64,000 nt of DNA from Vibrio sp. BS-M-Sm-2 (GCF_041504345.1 NZ_CP167894.1:2418001-2482000); one strand, 5' to 3'. Shown: positions 13,176 to 24,322, counted from the first letter of the stretch. Translations and numbers: made by a program. The notes: a model not told the origin generated them from the letters alone.

Positions 13176-14090
13176 ATGCGTTCGAAGTTGTTAAAAGGAA
13201 GTACTTTACTGCTTAGCTGTGCCCTTGTTGGGTGTGCAGCGAATTCGCCTGCGCCCGTTTCAAGCCTAAACAAGAATTACTCATCGATTGATCGTGGTAG
13301 TTATCGTGGCAGTTACTATGAAGTTAAAAAAGGCGACACCCTTTACTTCATTGCTTATGTCACCAATAAAGACGTTAAAGACCTCATCGGTTATAACAAG
13401 TTGTCTGCTCCTTACACTATCCACCCAGGGCAGAAGCTTAAGTTGTGGCGTCCTAGCTATAATGCGCCAGCGTATGGTAAGTCAACGGTAGCGGCAGCAG
13501 CAGTTGCAGCGCCTGTCGCCGCATCCACAACGTCATCTGCGGCAAGTAAACCGAAAACCACACCACAAAAGAGCAAAAACTCTAAACCGGCTCCAGCTCA
13601 AACTACCACCAAAGTGGTGAAAAAAGATCCACCAAAGAAGGTTGAACAATCCAAATCAAAGGAGTATGTTGGGTCTAAAGGTAAACAGAATGTTACACCG
13701 TCCACCAAACCAACCAGTGATAAAGTATCCAAATGGTTATGGCCAACTAAAGGGAGAGTAATCAAGAATTTCTCTGTAGGCGAACAAGGAAATAAAGGCA
13801 TAGACATAGCAGGACAGCGAGGTCAGCCAATAGTATCTACTGCAGGGGGAACGGTTGTTTATTCGGGTAATGCACTACGAGGCTACGGCAATCTAGTGAT
13901 TGTGAAGCACAATGATAATTACTTAAGTGCATACGCGCATAACGACCGATTATTAGTATCTGAAGGGCAAAGTGTGAAACCAGGGCAGAAGATTGCAACA
14001 ATGGGAAGCTCTGGAGCCAGCAGTGTTAGGCTGCACTTTGAGATTCGTTACCAAGGTAAATCAGTTAATCCAAAACGGTATTTACCTTAA
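13176..14090 (+). CDS. nlpD: Murein hydrolase activator NlpD, lipoprotein
   Basis: 304 aa from ATG 13176; an in-frame GTG at 13161 would add five residues. A lipoprotein signal ends in lipobox LVGC. A LysM domain (YEVKKGDTLYFIAYVTNKD) is followed by an Ala/Lys/Pro/Thr-rich linker and a C-terminal LytM/M23 domain (NKGIDIAG...RLHFEIRYQGKSVNPKRYLP). The domain lacks the usual zinc ligands (GNKGIDIA, and RLHFE rather than HLHFE), as in E. coli NlpD, which activates the amidase AmiC at the septum rather than cutting murein. In E. coli the main rpoS promoter lies inside nlpD; the same is likely here but was not located. Confidence 0.93.
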   Translation: MRSKLLKGSTLLLSCALVGCAANSPAPVSSLNKNYSSIDRGSYRGSYYEVKKGDTLYFIAYVTNKDVKDLIGYNKLSAPYTIHPGQKLKLWRPSYNAPAYGKSTVAAAAVAAPVAASTTSSAASKPKTTPQKSKNSKPAPAQTTTKVVKKDPPKKVEQSKSKEYVGSKGKQNVTPSTKPTSDKVSKWLWPTKGRVIKNFSVGEQGNKGIDIAGQRGQPIVSTAGGTVVYSGNALRGYGNLVIVKHNDNYLSAYAHNDRLLVSEGQSVKPGQKIATMGSSGASSVRLHFEIRYQGKSVNPKRYLP

Positions 14091-14188
14091 ATACAATATG
14101 AATGATTAACGTATTGTATTGAGTGACATAGTCATTTAGCGACATATGAAGTTGTAATGTCATGCTAATTTCGCCAGGGGGAGGCGTT

Positions 14189-15169
14189 ATGAGTATAAGC
14201 AATGCAGTAACCAAAGAAGAGTTCGATCTTGACCAAGCAACCACGGAACCGGAAGCTCTTGGAAAAGCAAAACGAACAGTCACGAAGAAAACCGAAGCGA
14301 AAGAAGAAGTTGAAGTTACGTCTAAAAGCTTAGATGCCACTCAACTGTATTTAGGCGAAATCGGTTTCTCACCACTACTAACCGCAGAAGAAGAAGTGCT
14401 TTACGCACGTCGAGCTCTACGCGGTGATGAAGCAGCACGTAAACGCATGATCGAAAGTAACCTGCGTTTGGTGGTAAAAATTTCTCGTCGTTATAGCAAC
14501 CGTGGCTTGGCACTTCTCGATCTAATCGAAGAAGGCAACCTAGGCTTGATTCGCGCCGTAGAGAAGTTTGACCCAGAGCGTGGCTTCCGCTTCTCAACTT
14601 ACGCAACATGGTGGATTCGTCAAACCATTGAACGGGCGTTGATGAATCAGACTCGCACTATCCGTTTGCCAATTCATGTTGTGAAAGAGCTGAACATCTA
14701 CCTACGTACTGCAAGAGAGCTATCACAAAAGCTTGACCATGAACCAACGGCAGAAGAAATTGCTTCTAAGCTAGATAAGCCAGTTGGTGATGTGAGTAAG
14801 ATGCTTCGTCTAAACGAACGAGTGAGCTCTGTTGATACGCCAATTGGTGGTGACGGTGAGAAAGCACTGTTGGATATTATTCCAGACATCAACAATTCAG
14901 ATCCTGAGGTTTCAACTCAAGATAGCGATATCAAGAACTCACTGATATTCTGGCTTGATGAACTAAACCCGAAGCAGAAAGAAGTGCTTGCACGTCGATT
15001 TGGACTACTAGGTTATGAACCGTCAACGCTAGAAGAAGTTGGCCGTGAAATCAGCCTAACTCGTGAGCGAGTTCGTCAAATCCAAGTTGAAGGTCTTCGC
15101 CGTCTACGTGAGATTCTTATCAAGCAAGGTCTGAATATGGAAAACCTGTTCAACGTAGAAAACGACTAA
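14189..15169 (+). CDS. rpoS: RNA polymerase sigma factor RpoS (sigma-38)
   Basis: 326 aa stationary-phase and general stress sigma factor. The start [13 protein letters not shown] at 14189 follows GGGGGAGG; an in-frame ATG at 14162 is less likely. A variable acidic N-terminus (about 1-50) precedes region 1.2 ([19 protein letters not shown]), region 2 ([36 protein letters not shown]), region 3 and region 4 with the -35 recognition helix ([20 protein letters not shown]). The ending NLFNVEND resembles V. cholerae RpoS. It is downstream of nlpD and convergent with mutS. Confidence 0.98.
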   Translation: MSISNAVTKEEFDLDQATTEPEALGKAKRTVTKKTEAKEEVEVTSKSLDATQLYLGEIGFSPLLTAEEEVLYARRALRGDEAARKRMIESNLRLVVKISRRYSNRGLALLDLIEEGNLGLIRAVEKFDPERGFRFSTYATWWIRQTIERALMNQTRTIRLPIHVVKELNIYLRTARELSQKLDHEPTAEEIASKLDKPVGDVSKMLRLNERVSSVDTPIGGDGEKALLDIIPDINNSDPEVSTQDSDIKNSLIFWLDELNPKQKEVLARRFGLLGYEPSTLEEVGREISLTRERVRQIQVEGLRRLREILIKQGLNMENLFNVEND

Positions 15170-15205
15170 TTGAACGGATGATGCTTCTCTAAATAGAAGA
15201 AAAAT

Positions 15206-15237
15206 AAAAACGCTGACTTTAAGTCAGCGTTTTTTTG
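15206..15237. terminator. Bidirectional terminator between rpoS and mutS
   Basis: A near-perfect palindrome around AACGCTGACTT/AAGTCAGCGTT with A residues before and T residues after, so it can terminate convergent transcription from both rpoS and mutS. Confidence 0.9.
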
Positions 15238-15309
15238 TTTGTGGCTTTGGTATTTCATACCGTCTAAACAAAATAGCAGTACGGCAAGAACAAACTACTT
15301 GGTAAGAAA

Positions 15310-17871
15310 CTAAAGCAGCTTCTTCAAGCGGTAAAGTTCTTCTAATGCTTGGCGAGGAGTTAGATCATCAGGATCAACATTCGCAAGTGCTTGTTCTACT
15401 TCGCTTGGTCCAGGGATCAGACTTAGTTGGTTTGCAATATCAACGCCGCTTGGCTTCGATGTCGGAGACTCAAGACTCAATGCTTCGAGCTGTGTTAGCT
15501 TCGCGCGAGCGTTCTTGATCACCGCTTTTGGTACACCAGCCAATCCTGCAACCGCTAGGCCGTAAGATTTACTTGCTGCACCTTCTTGAACTGCGTGCAT
15601 AAAGGCAATGCTGTCACCATGCTCAACCGCATCTAGGTGTACGTTTGCTAGCGTTGGAAGTTGGTTTGGTAACTCGGTTAGCTCAAAGTAATGCGTTGCA
15701 AACAGTGTCATCGCGTTGATTTGATTAGCTAACCATTCTGCACTTGCCCAAGCTAATGACAAACCATCGTAAGTACTGGTACCACGACCGATTTCATCCA
15801 TTAGCACAAGGCTGTTTGGTGTTGCGTTATGCAGGATATTGGCAGTTTCTGTCATCTCAACCATGAAGGTTGAACGGCCAGAAGCCAGATCATCCGATGC
15901 GCCAATACGCGTAAAGATACGGTCGATAGAGCCGATGGTCGCGCTTTCTGCAGGAACATAACAACCGATATGAGCCATCAATGCGATGAGTGCCGTTTGG
16001 CGCATATAGGTCGATTTACCACCCATATTTGGACCTGTGATGATCAGCATCTTACGTTGATCATTAAGGTCGATAGGGTTAGCAATAAAGGGTTCGTCCA
16101 TCACTTGTTCAACAACAGGGTGACGACCTGCTTGGATCTGCACACCTGCAGCTTCTGTCATGGTTGGACGACAGTAATCCAGCGTATCTGCACGCTCAGC
16201 CAAGTTTTGTAGAACATCAAGCTGAGATACTGAAGAGGCGATGTTTTGTAGGCGCTCTAGATACGGCAGTAGTAAGTCAAACAACTCTTCCCACAGCTGT
16301 TTCTCGATAGCGAGTGCTTTCGACTTAGAGTTAAGCACTTTGTCTTCGTGCTCTTTTAGCTCGGGAATGATGTAACGCTCAGCGTTTTTCAGCGTTTGAC
16401 GGCGAACATAATGTGGCGGCACTAGGTGGCTTTGTCCGCGGCTCACTTGAATGAAGAAACCGTGTACGTTGTTGTAACCAACTTTTAGAGTGTCGATACC
16501 ATGACGTTCACGCTCTTCTTGCTCAAGCTTATCCAGAAACTCAGTTGCACCTGCTGCAAGGTCACGCCATTCATCTAGCTCGGTATTATAGCCTTCTGCG
16601 ATCACACCACCGTCACGGATAACCACCGGTGGGTTCTCTTTGATCGCTCGCTCGAGTAGTTCAGAAACTTCGTCCACAGGAGAAGCATATTGAGCAAGTT
16701 GAGTTAGGTACGGGTGCTTAAGTTGCGTTAGCGTTTCAGCAAGCTCTGGCAAGTATTCCATTGCTTGGCGAAGTCGTGCCATATCGCGAGGGCGAGCAGA
16801 ACGAAGTGCAAGACGAGCAAGAATACGCTCGATATCACCAATCTGCTTTAAGGTTGGCTGTAGCTCTGTGAATAGAGCCAAATCTTTCATCTCACCAATC
16901 GCATCTAGGCGCTGATCGAGCGCAGAGATATTGCGCATTGGTTGATGTAACCAACGCTTAAGCATACGGCTACCCATTGCTGTTGCGGTGTGATCAAGTA
17001 CTTCGGCAAGGGTGTTATCAGTACCACCTCCAAGATTTTGCGTGATCTCTAGATTGCGGCGAGTCGCTGCATCGAGGATCACAGAGTGATCTTGTTTATC
17101 CATCGTCAGTGAACGGATATGTGGAAGGGCTGTACGTTGAGTATCTTTTACGTATTGGATCAAACAACCAGCCGCACATAGACCCAGTTTTGCGCTTTCT
17201 ACGCCAAAGCCAACCAGATCGCGAGTACCAAATTGCTTATTTAATTGCTGCTTAGCAGTGTCTAATTCAAATTCCCATACAGGGCGACGGCGATTGCCAT
17301 TACGGCTTGCCATTAGATTTACTGGCTCGAAATCTTCAGGGAACAGTAGCTCACGTGGTGAGGTTCTCTGCAGTTCTGCTGCCATTGCTTCTTCCGTTTC
17401 TGGTTCGCAAAGTTGGAATCGACCGGAGGTAATATCAAGTGTCGCGTAACCAAATTTACCGTTGTGGTGGTAAATGGCTGCAATTAGGTTATCAACGCGC
17501 TCAGAAAGTAATGCTTCATCGGTCACGGTACCGGGTGTAACGATACGTACAACAGCACGCTCAACAGGGCCTTTTGAAAGTGCTGGATTACCAATCTGTT
17601 CACAAATTGCTACGGATTCACCAAGTTGTACTAACTTTGCAAGGTACCCTTCAACGGCATGGTAAGGAACACCCGCCATAGGAATAGGCTCACCATTTGA
17701 TGAACCACGTTTAGTCAGTGAAATATCGAGGAGTTGAGAAGCTTTTTTAGCATCATCATAGAAAAGCTCGTAGAAATCGCCCATGCGGTAGAACAGCAGA
17801 ATTTCTGGGTTTTCTGCTTTCAGTTTTAGGTACTGCTGCATCATGGGAGTATGTTTTTGATCGGCTTTCAC
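15310..17871 (-). CDS. mutS: DNA mismatch repair protein MutS
   Basis: 853 aa, the standard MutS length. It recognises mismatches and recruits MutL. The N-terminal mismatch-binding domain has the Phe-x-Glu motif in [13 protein letters not shown] (about residues 26-38). The C-terminal ABC-type ATPase has Walker [10 protein letters not shown] near 615-623, the ABC signature region and Walker [17 protein letters not shown]. The C-terminus [16 protein letters not shown] is the tetramerisation helix. pncC is divergent on the other side, as in many Vibrio. Confidence 0.98.
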   Translation of the reverse strand: MKADQKHTPMMQQYLKLKAENPEILLFYRMGDFYELFYDDAKKASQLLDISLTKRGSSNGEPIPMAGVPYHAVEGYLAKLVQLGESVAICEQIGNPALSKGPVERAVVRIVTPGTVTDEALLSERVDNLIAAIYHHNGKFGYATLDITSGRFQLCEPETEEAMAAELQRTSPRELLFPEDFEPVNLMASRNGNRRRPVWEFELDTAKQQLNKQFGTRDLVGFGVESAKLGLCAAGCLIQYVKDTQRTALPHIRSLTMDKQDHSVILDAATRRNLEITQNLGGGTDNTLAEVLDHTATAMGSRMLKRWLHQPMRNISALDQRLDAIGEMKDLALFTELQPTLKQIGDIERILARLALRSARPRDMARLRQAMEYLPELAETLTQLKHPYLTQLAQYASPVDEVSELLERAIKENPPVVIRDGGVIAEGYNTELDEWRDLAAGATEFLDKLEQEERERHGIDTLKVGYNNVHGFFIQVSRGQSHLVPPHYVRRQTLKNAERYIIPELKEHEDKVLNSKSKALAIEKQLWEELFDLLLPYLERLQNIASSVSQLDVLQNLAERADTLDYCRPTMTEAAGVQIQAGRHPVVEQVMDEPFIANPIDLNDQRKMLIITGPNMGGKSTYMRQTALIALMAHIGCYVPAESATIGSIDRIFTRIGASDDLASGRSTFMVEMTETANILHNATPNSLVLMDEIGRGTSTYDGLSLAWASAEWLANQINAMTLFATHYFELTELPNQLPTLANVHLDAVEHGDSIAFMHAVQEGAASKSYGLAVAGLAGVPKAVIKNARAKLTQLEALSLESPTSKPSGVDIANQLSLIPGPSEVEQALANVDPDDLTPRQALEELYRLKKLL

Positions 17872-17992
17872 AGTTAACTTCTTTCGTTTATTTCTATTGC
17901 GGCTTAGGATACGTGAAAGCGTTTCGTGCGAAAAGCGGCTGATGCGAAAAGATGCGAATCCAAATGATATGACAGTAAATAAAGGGAAGTTG

Positions 17993-18490
17993 ATGATGCA
18001 GATGACTCAAGACCTTAGTGAACAGCTTGGACATTTACTCGCTAAACACAAACAAGTGTTAGTGACGGCTGAATCTTGCACTGGCGGAGGTGTTGCGAGT
18101 GCAGTCACCGATATTGCGGGCAGCTCTGGGTGGTTTGATCGCGCTTTTGTTACGTACAGCAATGAAGCTAAGCAAGAGATGATAGGTGTACAGCTTAAAA
18201 CCTTAATTGAGTTCGGCGCTGTAAGTGAGCCTGTCGTAATAGAAATGGCGAGCGGGGCATTGCAACATTCAAATGGGACGCTCTCTGTATCAATCAGTGG
18301 CATTGCTGGCCCAGGTGGCGCGACCGAAGATAAGCCTGTTGGTACGGTATGCTTCGCGTGGAGAGCGCTAAATGGCTGGGATAAAGTAGAAACGCATGTA
18401 TTTACAGGCGACAGATCACAAGTACGCCAACAAGCTACGCACCATGCCCTGCAAGTTATTTATGATTACCTATCAATGGAAGGTAAGTAA
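17993..18490 (+). CDS. pncC: Nicotinamide-nucleotide amidohydrolase PncC (CinA C-terminal family)
   Basis: 165 aa single-domain CinA C-terminal protein, probably converting nicotinamide mononucleotide to nicotinic acid mononucleotide in pyridine nucleotide salvage. [25 protein letters not shown] and [20 protein letters not shown] are the family motifs. ATG 17993 follows AAAGGGAAG; in-frame upstream ATGs at 17897 or 17969 would give atypical extensions. It lacks the N-terminal molybdopterin-binding-like domain of full CinA. It lies just before recA, as in E. coli (ygaD-recA). Confidence 0.9.
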   Translation: MMQMTQDLSEQLGHLLAKHKQVLVTAESCTGGGVASAVTDIAGSSGWFDRAFVTYSNEAKQEMIGVQLKTLIEFGAVSEPVVIEMASGALQHSNGTLSVSISGIAGPGGATEDKPVGTVCFAWRALNGWDKVETHVFTGDRSQVRQQATHHALQVIYDYLSMEGK

Positions 18491-18493
18491 CAT

Positions 18494-18523
18494 TTGCACA
18501 AATTATTTTCATACAGGTATAGA
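18494..18523 (+). promoter_or_regulatory. recA promoter
   Basis: -35 TTGCAC (18494-18499) and -10 TATAGA (18518-18523) with an 18-base spacer. The predicted transcription start near 18530 lies inside the LexA box that follows, which is the expected arrangement for an SOS-repressed gene. Confidence 0.75.
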
Positions 18524-18543
18524 CACTGTATGAATCAACAGTA
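18524..18543 (+). promoter_or_regulatory. LexA (SOS) box of recA
   Basis: CTGT (18526-18529), eight bases, then ACAG (18538-18541) match the gamma-proteobacterial LexA consensus CTGT-N8-ACAG, flanked by the usual TA on the right. It overlaps the predicted recA start of transcription. Confidence 0.88.
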
Positions 18544-18629
18544 TAATGAAAGTCAATTAGTCACCCCTATGTGGGTTAGAAATAGATTCTAGATCGCTTG
18601 TTGAGACAACCGATTATGTGGAGATAGAA

Positions 18630-19670
18630 ATGGACGAGAATAAACAAAAAGCGTTAGCCGCAGCCCTTGGTCAGATTGAAAAGCAATTTGGTAAAGGTTC
18701 TATCATGCGTCTTGGTGATAACCGCACAATGGACGTAGAAACTATTTCTACAGGTTCTCTATCTCTAGATATCGCACTAGGTGCTGGTGGCCTACCGATG
18801 GGACGTATCGTAGAAGTTTACGGTCCAGAATCATCAGGTAAAACAACGCTAACGCTTGAGCTTATTGCTGCAGCACAGAAAGTGGGCAAAACGTGTGCAT
18901 TCGTTGATGCGGAACACGCACTAGACCCTATCTATGCTCAAAAGCTTGGTGTTGATATCGATGCACTTCTTGTTTCTCAACCAGATACTGGTGAGCAAGC
19001 GCTTGAAATCTGTGATGCACTGGCTCGTTCAGGTGCAATCGACGTTCTTGTTATTGACTCAGTTGCAGCACTAACACCAAAAGCAGAAATCGAAGGCGAA
19101 ATGGGCGACAGCCACATGGGTCTTCAGGCTCGTATGCTTTCTCAAGCGATGCGTAAGCTGACGGGTAACCTAAAGCAGTCTAACTGTATGGCTATCTTCA
19201 TCAACCAAATCCGTATGAAAATTGGTGTGATGTTCGGTAACCCAGAAACAACAACGGGTGGTAACGCGCTTAAGTTCTACGCATCTGTTCGTCTTGATAT
19301 CCGCCGTACTGGTGCGATCAAAGATGGTGATGAGGTTGTTGGTAACGAAACCCGTATCAAGGTTGTTAAGAACAAGATTGCTGCACCGTTTAAACAAGCT
19401 GAAACTCAAATCCTATACGGCAAAGGCTTCAACCGTGAAGGTGAGCTTATCGATTTAGGCGTTAAGAACAAGCTGGTAGAAAAAGCGGGCGCTTGGTACA
19501 GCTACAAGGGCGACAAGATCGGCCAAGGTAAAGCTAACGCTGGTAAATACCTGCGTGAAAACCCAGAGGTTGCTCTAGAGATCGATACTAAGCTTCGTGA
19601 ATTGCTACTGACTCCTGCTGTTCTTGAAGAGAAAGACGTAGAGAAAGAAGAAGAAAACGAAGAGCTATAA
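18630..19670 (+). CDS. recA: Recombinase RecA
   Basis: 346 aa. It forms filaments on single-stranded DNA, catalyses strand exchange and triggers LexA self-cleavage. The start [24 protein letters not shown] at 18630 follows GTGGAGAT; a GTG at 18618 is in frame but less likely. Walker A GPESSGKT spans residues 65-72, the [15 protein letters not shown] and [20 protein letters not shown] blocks follow, and the C-terminus is acidic ([12 protein letters not shown]). It is transcribed alone, with a LexA box upstream and a strong terminator downstream; no recX follows. Confidence 0.98.
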   Translation: MDENKQKALAAALGQIEKQFGKGSIMRLGDNRTMDVETISTGSLSLDIALGAGGLPMGRIVEVYGPESSGKTTLTLELIAAAQKVGKTCAFVDAEHALDPIYAQKLGVDIDALLVSQPDTGEQALEICDALARSGAIDVLVIDSVAALTPKAEIEGEMGDSHMGLQARMLSQAMRKLTGNLKQSNCMAIFINQIRMKIGVMFGNPETTTGGNALKFYASVRLDIRRTGAIKDGDEVVGNETRIKVVKNKIAAPFKQAETQILYGKGFNREGELIDLGVKNKLVEKAGAWYSYKGDKIGQGKANAGKYLRENPEVALEIDTKLRELLLTPAVLEEKDVEKEEENEEL

Positions 19671-19724
19671 GCTGACGTTTTACAGAGTAGATGTTTGAAA
19701 GAAGCATCTGCTTTGAAAGAATTT

Positions 19725-19757
19725 AAAGCCTCGCATATTTTATGCGGGGCTTTTTTA
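19725..19757 (+). terminator. Intrinsic terminator after recA
   Basis: AAAGCCTCGCATA (19725-19737) pairs with TATGCGGGGCTTT (19741-19753), 13 bp with one G-T pair and a three-base loop, followed by T residues. Confidence 0.92.
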
Positions 19758-20002
19758 TTGGTTCAGCTCCGTAGAGCATGTCTTTGGTCAACTCTCTTTC
19801 GTTGAGTGAGTTTCTTAGTTACTAGGTCGTCAATTTAGTTCTGCTTTTCCGCGGCTAGATATAGTGGAATATTCTTCATTTTATCGAATTCCCACTAAAA
19901 TCCTGCCCAAGGGTGTCTTTTCTACAAGAAAACTAGTCGAAGCCTTAACCATGATCTACAATACGGCAAAATTCTAACTCGACTATTTTCAGGAAGAGCT
20001 GC
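19758..20002. other. recA-alaS intergenic region without recX
   Basis: No open reading frame resembling RecX is visible on either strand. The stretch is A+T-rich and must hold the alaS promoter, which I could not place with confidence. A bulged inverted repeat, AGTGGAAT (19863-19870) with ATTCCCACT (19888-19896), is the only structure seen. Confidence 0.5.
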
Positions 20003-22585
20003 ATGTACATGAGCACTGATGAGGTTCGCAACGCGTTCCTTAAGTTCTTTGAGAGCAAAGAACACCAAATCGTAGACAGTTCATCGTTAGTTCCACATAA
20101 CGATCCAACCCTGCTATTCACTAACGCAGGTATGAACCAATTCAAAGATTGCTTCTTAGGCGCCGAAAAACGTGCCTACACTCGAGCAACTACGGCTCAG
20201 CGTTGTGTACGTGCGGGTGGTAAACACAATGACCTTGAAAACGTAGGTTTCACGGCTCGTCACCACACGTTCTTCGAAATGCTAGGCAACTTCAGCTTTG
20301 GTGACTACTTCAAAGAAGAAGCGATTGGTTTTGCTTGGGAATTCCTGACTGAAACTCTTCAACTGCCAAAAGACCGTCTGTTGGTAACGGTATACGAGAC
20401 AGATGATGAAGCATTCGATATCTGGAACAAGAAAGTAGGTGTACCTGCTGATCGTATCGTTCGCATTGGCGACAAAGAAGGCGGCAAACAGTTCGAGTCT
20501 GATAATTTCTGGACGATGGGTGACACAGGTCCTTGTGGTCCATGTACTGAAATCTTCTACGATCACGGTGAGCACATCTGGGGCGGCCGTCCTGGTACAC
20601 CTGAAGAAGATGGTGACCGCTTCATCGAGATCTGGAACAACGTATTCATGCAGTTCAACCGTCACGCTGACGGCACAATGGAACCGCTACCTAAGCCTGC
20701 TGTAGATACAGGTATGGGTATTGAGCGTATTTCTGCAATCATGCAGGGCGTTCACTCTAACTACGAAATTGATGTATTCCAAAAGCTAATCAAAGCGACA
20801 GCGGAAGTTGTGGGTCATGACGACCTATCTAACCAATCGCTACGCGTTATTGCTGACCATATCCGTTCTTGTTCATTCCTAATCGCTGACGGCGTTATGC
20901 CTTCAAACGAAGGTCGTGGCTACGTTCTACGTCGTATTATTCGTCGTGCAGTTCGTCACGGTAACAAGCTTGGCGCACAAGGCGTGTTCTTCCACAAACT
21001 TGTGGGTGTATTGGCTGAAGTGATGGGCTCTGCGGCAGATGAACTTAAGAAACAACAAGAGCTTGTTGAAAAAGTACTTCGCATTGAAGAAGAGAACTTC
21101 GGTCGTACTCTAGAGCGCGGCATGGTTATTCTTAATGACGCACTAGACGCACTTGAAGGCAAAGAGCTTGACGGTGAAACAGTTTTCAAACTTTACGACA
21201 CATACGGTTTCCCAGCTGACCTTACTAACGATGTAGCACGTGAACGCGACTTTACTATCGATGAAGAAGGCTTTGAGAAGGCGATGGAAGCACAGCGTAA
21301 GCGTGCTCGTGAAGCTGGTCAATTCGGCACTGATTACAACGCAACGATCAAAGTAGACACTAACACCGAGTTCTGTGGTTACACAGCTACTGAAGGTGCT
21401 GGTGAAATCTCTGCGCTATTTGTTGATGGTGAAGAAGTATCTTCACTATCAGCGGGCGACAAAGCCATCATCATCCTTGAAGAGACACCATTCTACGCTG
21501 AGTCAGGCGGTCAATGTGGTGATGCTGGTACACTAAAAACAGCTTCGGGTCTTTTCAAAGTACAAGATACTCAGAAGCTAGGTAACGCATTTGCGCACCA
21601 CGGTGAGCTAGTTGAAGGTGTATTTGCTGAGGGCGATAAAGTAGAAGCAACGGTTGACGCTGAGCGTCGTGCTGCTATCTCACTAAACCACTCTGCAACT
21701 CACTTGCTTCACTCTGCACTGCGCGAAGTTTTAGGTGAGCACGTTGCTCAGAAAGGTTCTTTAGTTAAGCCAGACAATCTACGTTTTGACTTCTCTAACC
21801 TTGAAGCGGTAACACCGGTACAGATTAAAGAAGTAGAGCGCTTGGTTAACGCACAAGTTCGTAAGAACCACGTGATTGAAACCAACATCATGGATATCGA
21901 GTCAGCGAAAGAAAAAGGTGCAATGGCACTGTTTGGCGAAAAGTACGATGATGAAGTTCGCGTTCTATCTATGGGCGATTTCTCTACTGAGCTTTGTGGT
22001 GGTATCCACGCAAGCAACACGGGTGATATCGGCCTGTTCAAGATCACTTCTGAAGGTGGTATTGCTGCGGGTATTCGTCGTATTGAAGCGGTAACGGGTG
22101 AAGCTGCTCTAGATGCAGTAGAAGCTCAGGTTAACGCTTACGAAGAGAAACTTACTGAATCCGCTAAGAAAGCGAAATCGCTAGAGAAAGAAATCCAACT
22201 GCTTAAAGAAAAGATGGCTGCTGCAGAAAGCGCAAACATCATGGGCAAAGTAGAAGAGATCTCTGGTACTAAAGTTTTGGTTGCTGCAATTGAAGGCGCA
22301 GACAATAAGAACCTACGTACTATGGTTGATAACGCTAAAAACCAAGTAGGTAGCGGCATCATCCTGATCGCAAACGTAGCAGACGGTAAAGTTGGCTTGA
22401 TTGCTGGTGTAACCAAAGACCTAATCGGCAAAGTAAAAGCGGGTGACCTCGTTAAGATGGTTGCTGAGCAAGTTGGCGGTAAAGGCGGTGGTCGTCCAGA
22501 TATGGCTCAAGCGGGCGGTACAGACGTTGAAGCACTGCCAGAAGCGCTTAAATCTGTACGCACTTGGCTAGAAGAGCGTCTTTAA
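20003..22585 (+). CDS. alaS: Alanyl-tRNA synthetase
   Basis: 860 aa, standard length. It charges tRNA-Ala and edits mischarged Ser and Gly. The class II catalytic core opens [22 protein letters not shown] with motif 2 around [16 protein letters not shown]. The editing domain has the zinc motif [11 protein letters not shown] (HxxxH) and [13 protein letters not shown], and the C-terminal C-Ala domain ends [18 protein letters not shown] 20003 follows AGGAAG at 19991-19996; ATG 20009 is an alternative. lysC and csrA lie downstream as in other Vibrio. Confidence 0.98.
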   Translation: MYMSTDEVRNAFLKFFESKEHQIVDSSSLVPHNDPTLLFTNAGMNQFKDCFLGAEKRAYTRATTAQRCVRAGGKHNDLENVGFTARHHTFFEMLGNFSFGDYFKEEAIGFAWEFLTETLQLPKDRLLVTVYETDDEAFDIWNKKVGVPADRIVRIGDKEGGKQFESDNFWTMGDTGPCGPCTEIFYDHGEHIWGGRPGTPEEDGDRFIEIWNNVFMQFNRHADGTMEPLPKPAVDTGMGIERISAIMQGVHSNYEIDVFQKLIKATAEVVGHDDLSNQSLRVIADHIRSCSFLIADGVMPSNEGRGYVLRRIIRRAVRHGNKLGAQGVFFHKLVGVLAEVMGSAADELKKQQELVEKVLRIEEENFGRTLERGMVILNDALDALEGKELDGETVFKLYDTYGFPADLTNDVARERDFTIDEEGFEKAMEAQRKRAREAGQFGTDYNATIKVDTNTEFCGYTATEGAGEISALFVDGEEVSSLSAGDKAIIILEETPFYAESGGQCGDAGTLKTASGLFKVQDTQKLGNAFAHHGELVEGVFAEGDKVEATVDAERRAAISLNHSATHLLHSALREVLGEHVAQKGSLVKPDNLRFDFSNLEAVTPVQIKEVERLVNAQVRKNHVIETNIMDIESAKEKGAMALFGEKYDDEVRVLSMGDFSTELCGGIHASNTGDIGLFKITSEGGIAAGIRRIEAVTGEAALDAVEAQVNAYEEKLTESAKKAKSLEKEIQLLKEKMAAAESANIMGKVEEISGTKVLVAAIEGADNKNLRTMVDNAKNQVGSGIILIANVADGKVGLIAGVTKDLIGKVKAGDLVKMVAEQVGGKGGGRPDMAQAGGTDVEALPEALKSVRTWLEERL

Positions 22586-22602
22586 GCTTAAGTAATTGAT
22601 AC

Positions 22603-22640
22603 AAAGATGCCCAATCAGTTGATTGGGCATCTTTTATTTT
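22603..22640 (+). terminator. Intrinsic terminator after alaS
   Basis: AAAGATGCCCAATC (22603-22616) pairs perfectly with GATTGGGCATCTTT (22621-22634) across an AGTT loop, then a T-rich tail. Confidence 0.92.
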
Positions 22641-22678
22641 GCCTATTGGAAGCGTGTTTAAACAAGGTTTGATTGAGA

Positions 22679-22726
22679 TTAACCAAGAAGTCTAATGGTG
22701 GCGTTAGACTCCTTGGTTAATTTTTT
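22679..22726 (+). terminator. Second terminator or attenuator-like hairpin before lysC
   Basis: TTAACCAAG (22679-22687) and AGTCTAA (22689-22695) pair with TTAGACT (22704-22710) and CTTGGTTAA (22712-22720), separated by one mismatch, then six T residues. It ends about 74 bases before lysC and about 40 bases after the alaS terminator. It may be a tandem terminator or a lysC leader attenuator; no lysine riboswitch fits in the space. Confidence 0.7.
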
Positions 22727-22799
22727 ATTGCTTCGCCCTGACGCGGAGTATGTATTTTTTTGTCATATATAGACATTGGTCTTGGGAAGGTGAGGACGG

Positions 22800-23987
22800 G
22801 TGAAAATGCCTCTTATCGTGCAGAAATTTGGTGGAACGTCGGTGGGTTCAATTGAACGAATCCATCATGTAGCAGAAAAAATCATTGAAGCGAAAAATGA
22901 AGGGAACCAGATCGTGGTTGTCGTTTCTGCTATGTCTGGTGAAACAAATCGGTTAGTTAACTTAGCCACACAAATTGATAGCGTACCAAACGCTAGAGAA
23001 CTGGATGTGTTGTTAACGGCTGGCGAGCAAGTTTCCATGGCCTTGTTAGCAATGACGTTACACAAGTTAGGTTATGAAGCGACATCAATGACTGGCTATC
23101 AAGCCAAGATACACACTGATTCTAATCATAATAATGCAGCGATTGAGCGTATTGATACTGCTCCTATTCAAGCTCTGCTAGATGACAACCAGATTGTCAT
23201 TGTTGCAGGCTTTCAAGGGTTCAATGCGAAAGGCGATATCACAACATTAGGTCGCGGTGGTTCAGATACTACAGCGGTAGCGCTTGCGGGTGCCTTGCAG
23301 GCGAAAGAATGCCAGATCTATACTGATGTTGATGGTGTTTATTCTTGTGACCCTAGAGTTGTGAAGCAATCTCAGAAATTAGATACTTTAGACTTCCCTT
23401 CTATGGAAGAGATGGCCCGCCGAGGCGCTAAGGTTTTACATCTTCCATGTGTTCAGTATGCATGGCAGCATAACGTGCCATTGCGAGTGCTTTCAAGCTT
23501 TGAACAAGGCGAGGGCACATTGATCGCGGGTAATCAGTGTTTGAATGATATTGCTGGTATCGCCATCCAAAGAGATATGGTGCGTATCGAGTGTTTGAAT
23601 GAAGATTTACCGTCTTTCATTTCACATTGCCAACTGTTGGGGATCGAAGTCTGTAGTGTGATCGAGGAAACAGAACGGGCAGCACTCATTATTAAACAAG
23701 ACATAAGTGCCAAATTAAAACTAGTTTTTGCTGAGAAAATCCGTAATAGTGAACAGGTTAGTTTGTTAACTGTGGTAGGAAGCCGAACACAAGAAATTGT
23801 GGTCAGTTCACATGGATTGTTGTCTGAAGGCGAAATTGATGTACAACATCACTTATTGCAGCAGCAGTCTTTAACTTTGGTGATATCACCAACGCAAGTC
23901 GATATGGCTGCTAACATATTACACAATGCATACATCGTAGCGCGTGAAACACAGGGTTATCCTAAAAAAGAAGTGCATTTTGGTTAA
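22800..23987 (+). CDS. lysC: Aspartate kinase, monofunctional
   Basis: 395 aa lysine- or threonine-sensitive type aspartokinase, first step of the aspartate family (Lys, Thr, Met, diaminopimelate). The kinase signature VQKFGGTSVGSIERI begins near residue 7. GRGGSDTTAVALAGAL and YTDVDGVYSCDPR form the substrate and ATP sites, and two C-terminal ACT domains follow from about residue 260. The GTG at 22800 and the ATG at 22806 are both possible starts after GGGAAGGTGAGG. It lies next to csrA as in other Vibrio. The feedback effector cannot be read from sequence alone. Confidence 0.92.
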   Translation: MKMPLIVQKFGGTSVGSIERIHHVAEKIIEAKNEGNQIVVVVSAMSGETNRLVNLATQIDSVPNARELDVLLTAGEQVSMALLAMTLHKLGYEATSMTGYQAKIHTDSNHNNAAIERIDTAPIQALLDDNQIVIVAGFQGFNAKGDITTLGRGGSDTTAVALAGALQAKECQIYTDVDGVYSCDPRVVKQSQKLDTLDFPSMEEMARRGAKVLHLPCVQYAWQHNVPLRVLSSFEQGEGTLIAGNQCLNDIAGIAIQRDMVRIECLNEDLPSFISHCQLLGIEVCSVIEETERAALIIKQDISAKLKLVFAEKIRNSEQVSLLTVVGSRTQEIVVSSHGLLSEGEIDVQHHLLQQQSLTLVISPTQVDMAANILHNAYIVARETQGYPKKEVHFG

Positions 23988-24079
23988 ATAAACTCAATCG
24001 ATAGTTTACGAAAATATAACTTTTGTTGGATAATGCTCTCGTAGCTAGATAAATTTAGAGATTACTCAAGGAGCAAAGA

Positions 24080-24277
24080 ATGCTAATTTTGACTCGCCGC
24101 GTTGGCGAAACACTGATGATTGGTGATGAAGTAACAGTTACTGTACTAGGCGTTAAAGGTAACCAAGTACGTATCGGTGTTAACGCACCTAAAGAAGTAT
24201 CTGTTCACCGTGAAGAGATCTACATGCGCATTCAAGCTGAAAAAGGTAATGGTAACGTTGCATCTGGCAACTACTAA
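24080..24277 (+). CDS. csrA: Carbon storage regulator CsrA
   Basis: 65 aa RNA-binding dimer that blocks translation or alters stability of mRNAs with GGA loops, and is titrated by Csr small RNAs under BarA/UvrY control. The sequence [20 protein letters not shown] with the RNA-contacting [17 protein letters not shown] is almost identical to E. coli CsrA over the core. CAAGGAGCAAAGA precedes the ATG. It is followed by a terminator and then the tRNA cluster, the same setting as in other gamma-proteobacteria (alaS-csrA-serV-argV). Confidence 0.98.
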   Translation: MLILTRRVGETLMIGDEVTVTVLGVKGNQVRIGVNAPKEVSVHREEIYMRIQAEKGNGNVASGNY

Positions 24278-24295
24278 TACTTTTGCGTAGAGAAG

Positions 24296-24322
24296 AGGCT
24301 AGCATTGTTGCTAGCCTTTTTT
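24296..24322 (+). terminator. Intrinsic terminator after csrA
   Basis: AGGCTAGCA (24296-24304) pairs with TGCTAGCCT (24309-24317) across TTGT, followed by T residues. Confidence 0.9.

Noticed and set aside
22641..22799. Lysine riboswitch before lysC
   Set aside because: The space is too short and none of the conserved L-box cores can be recognised.
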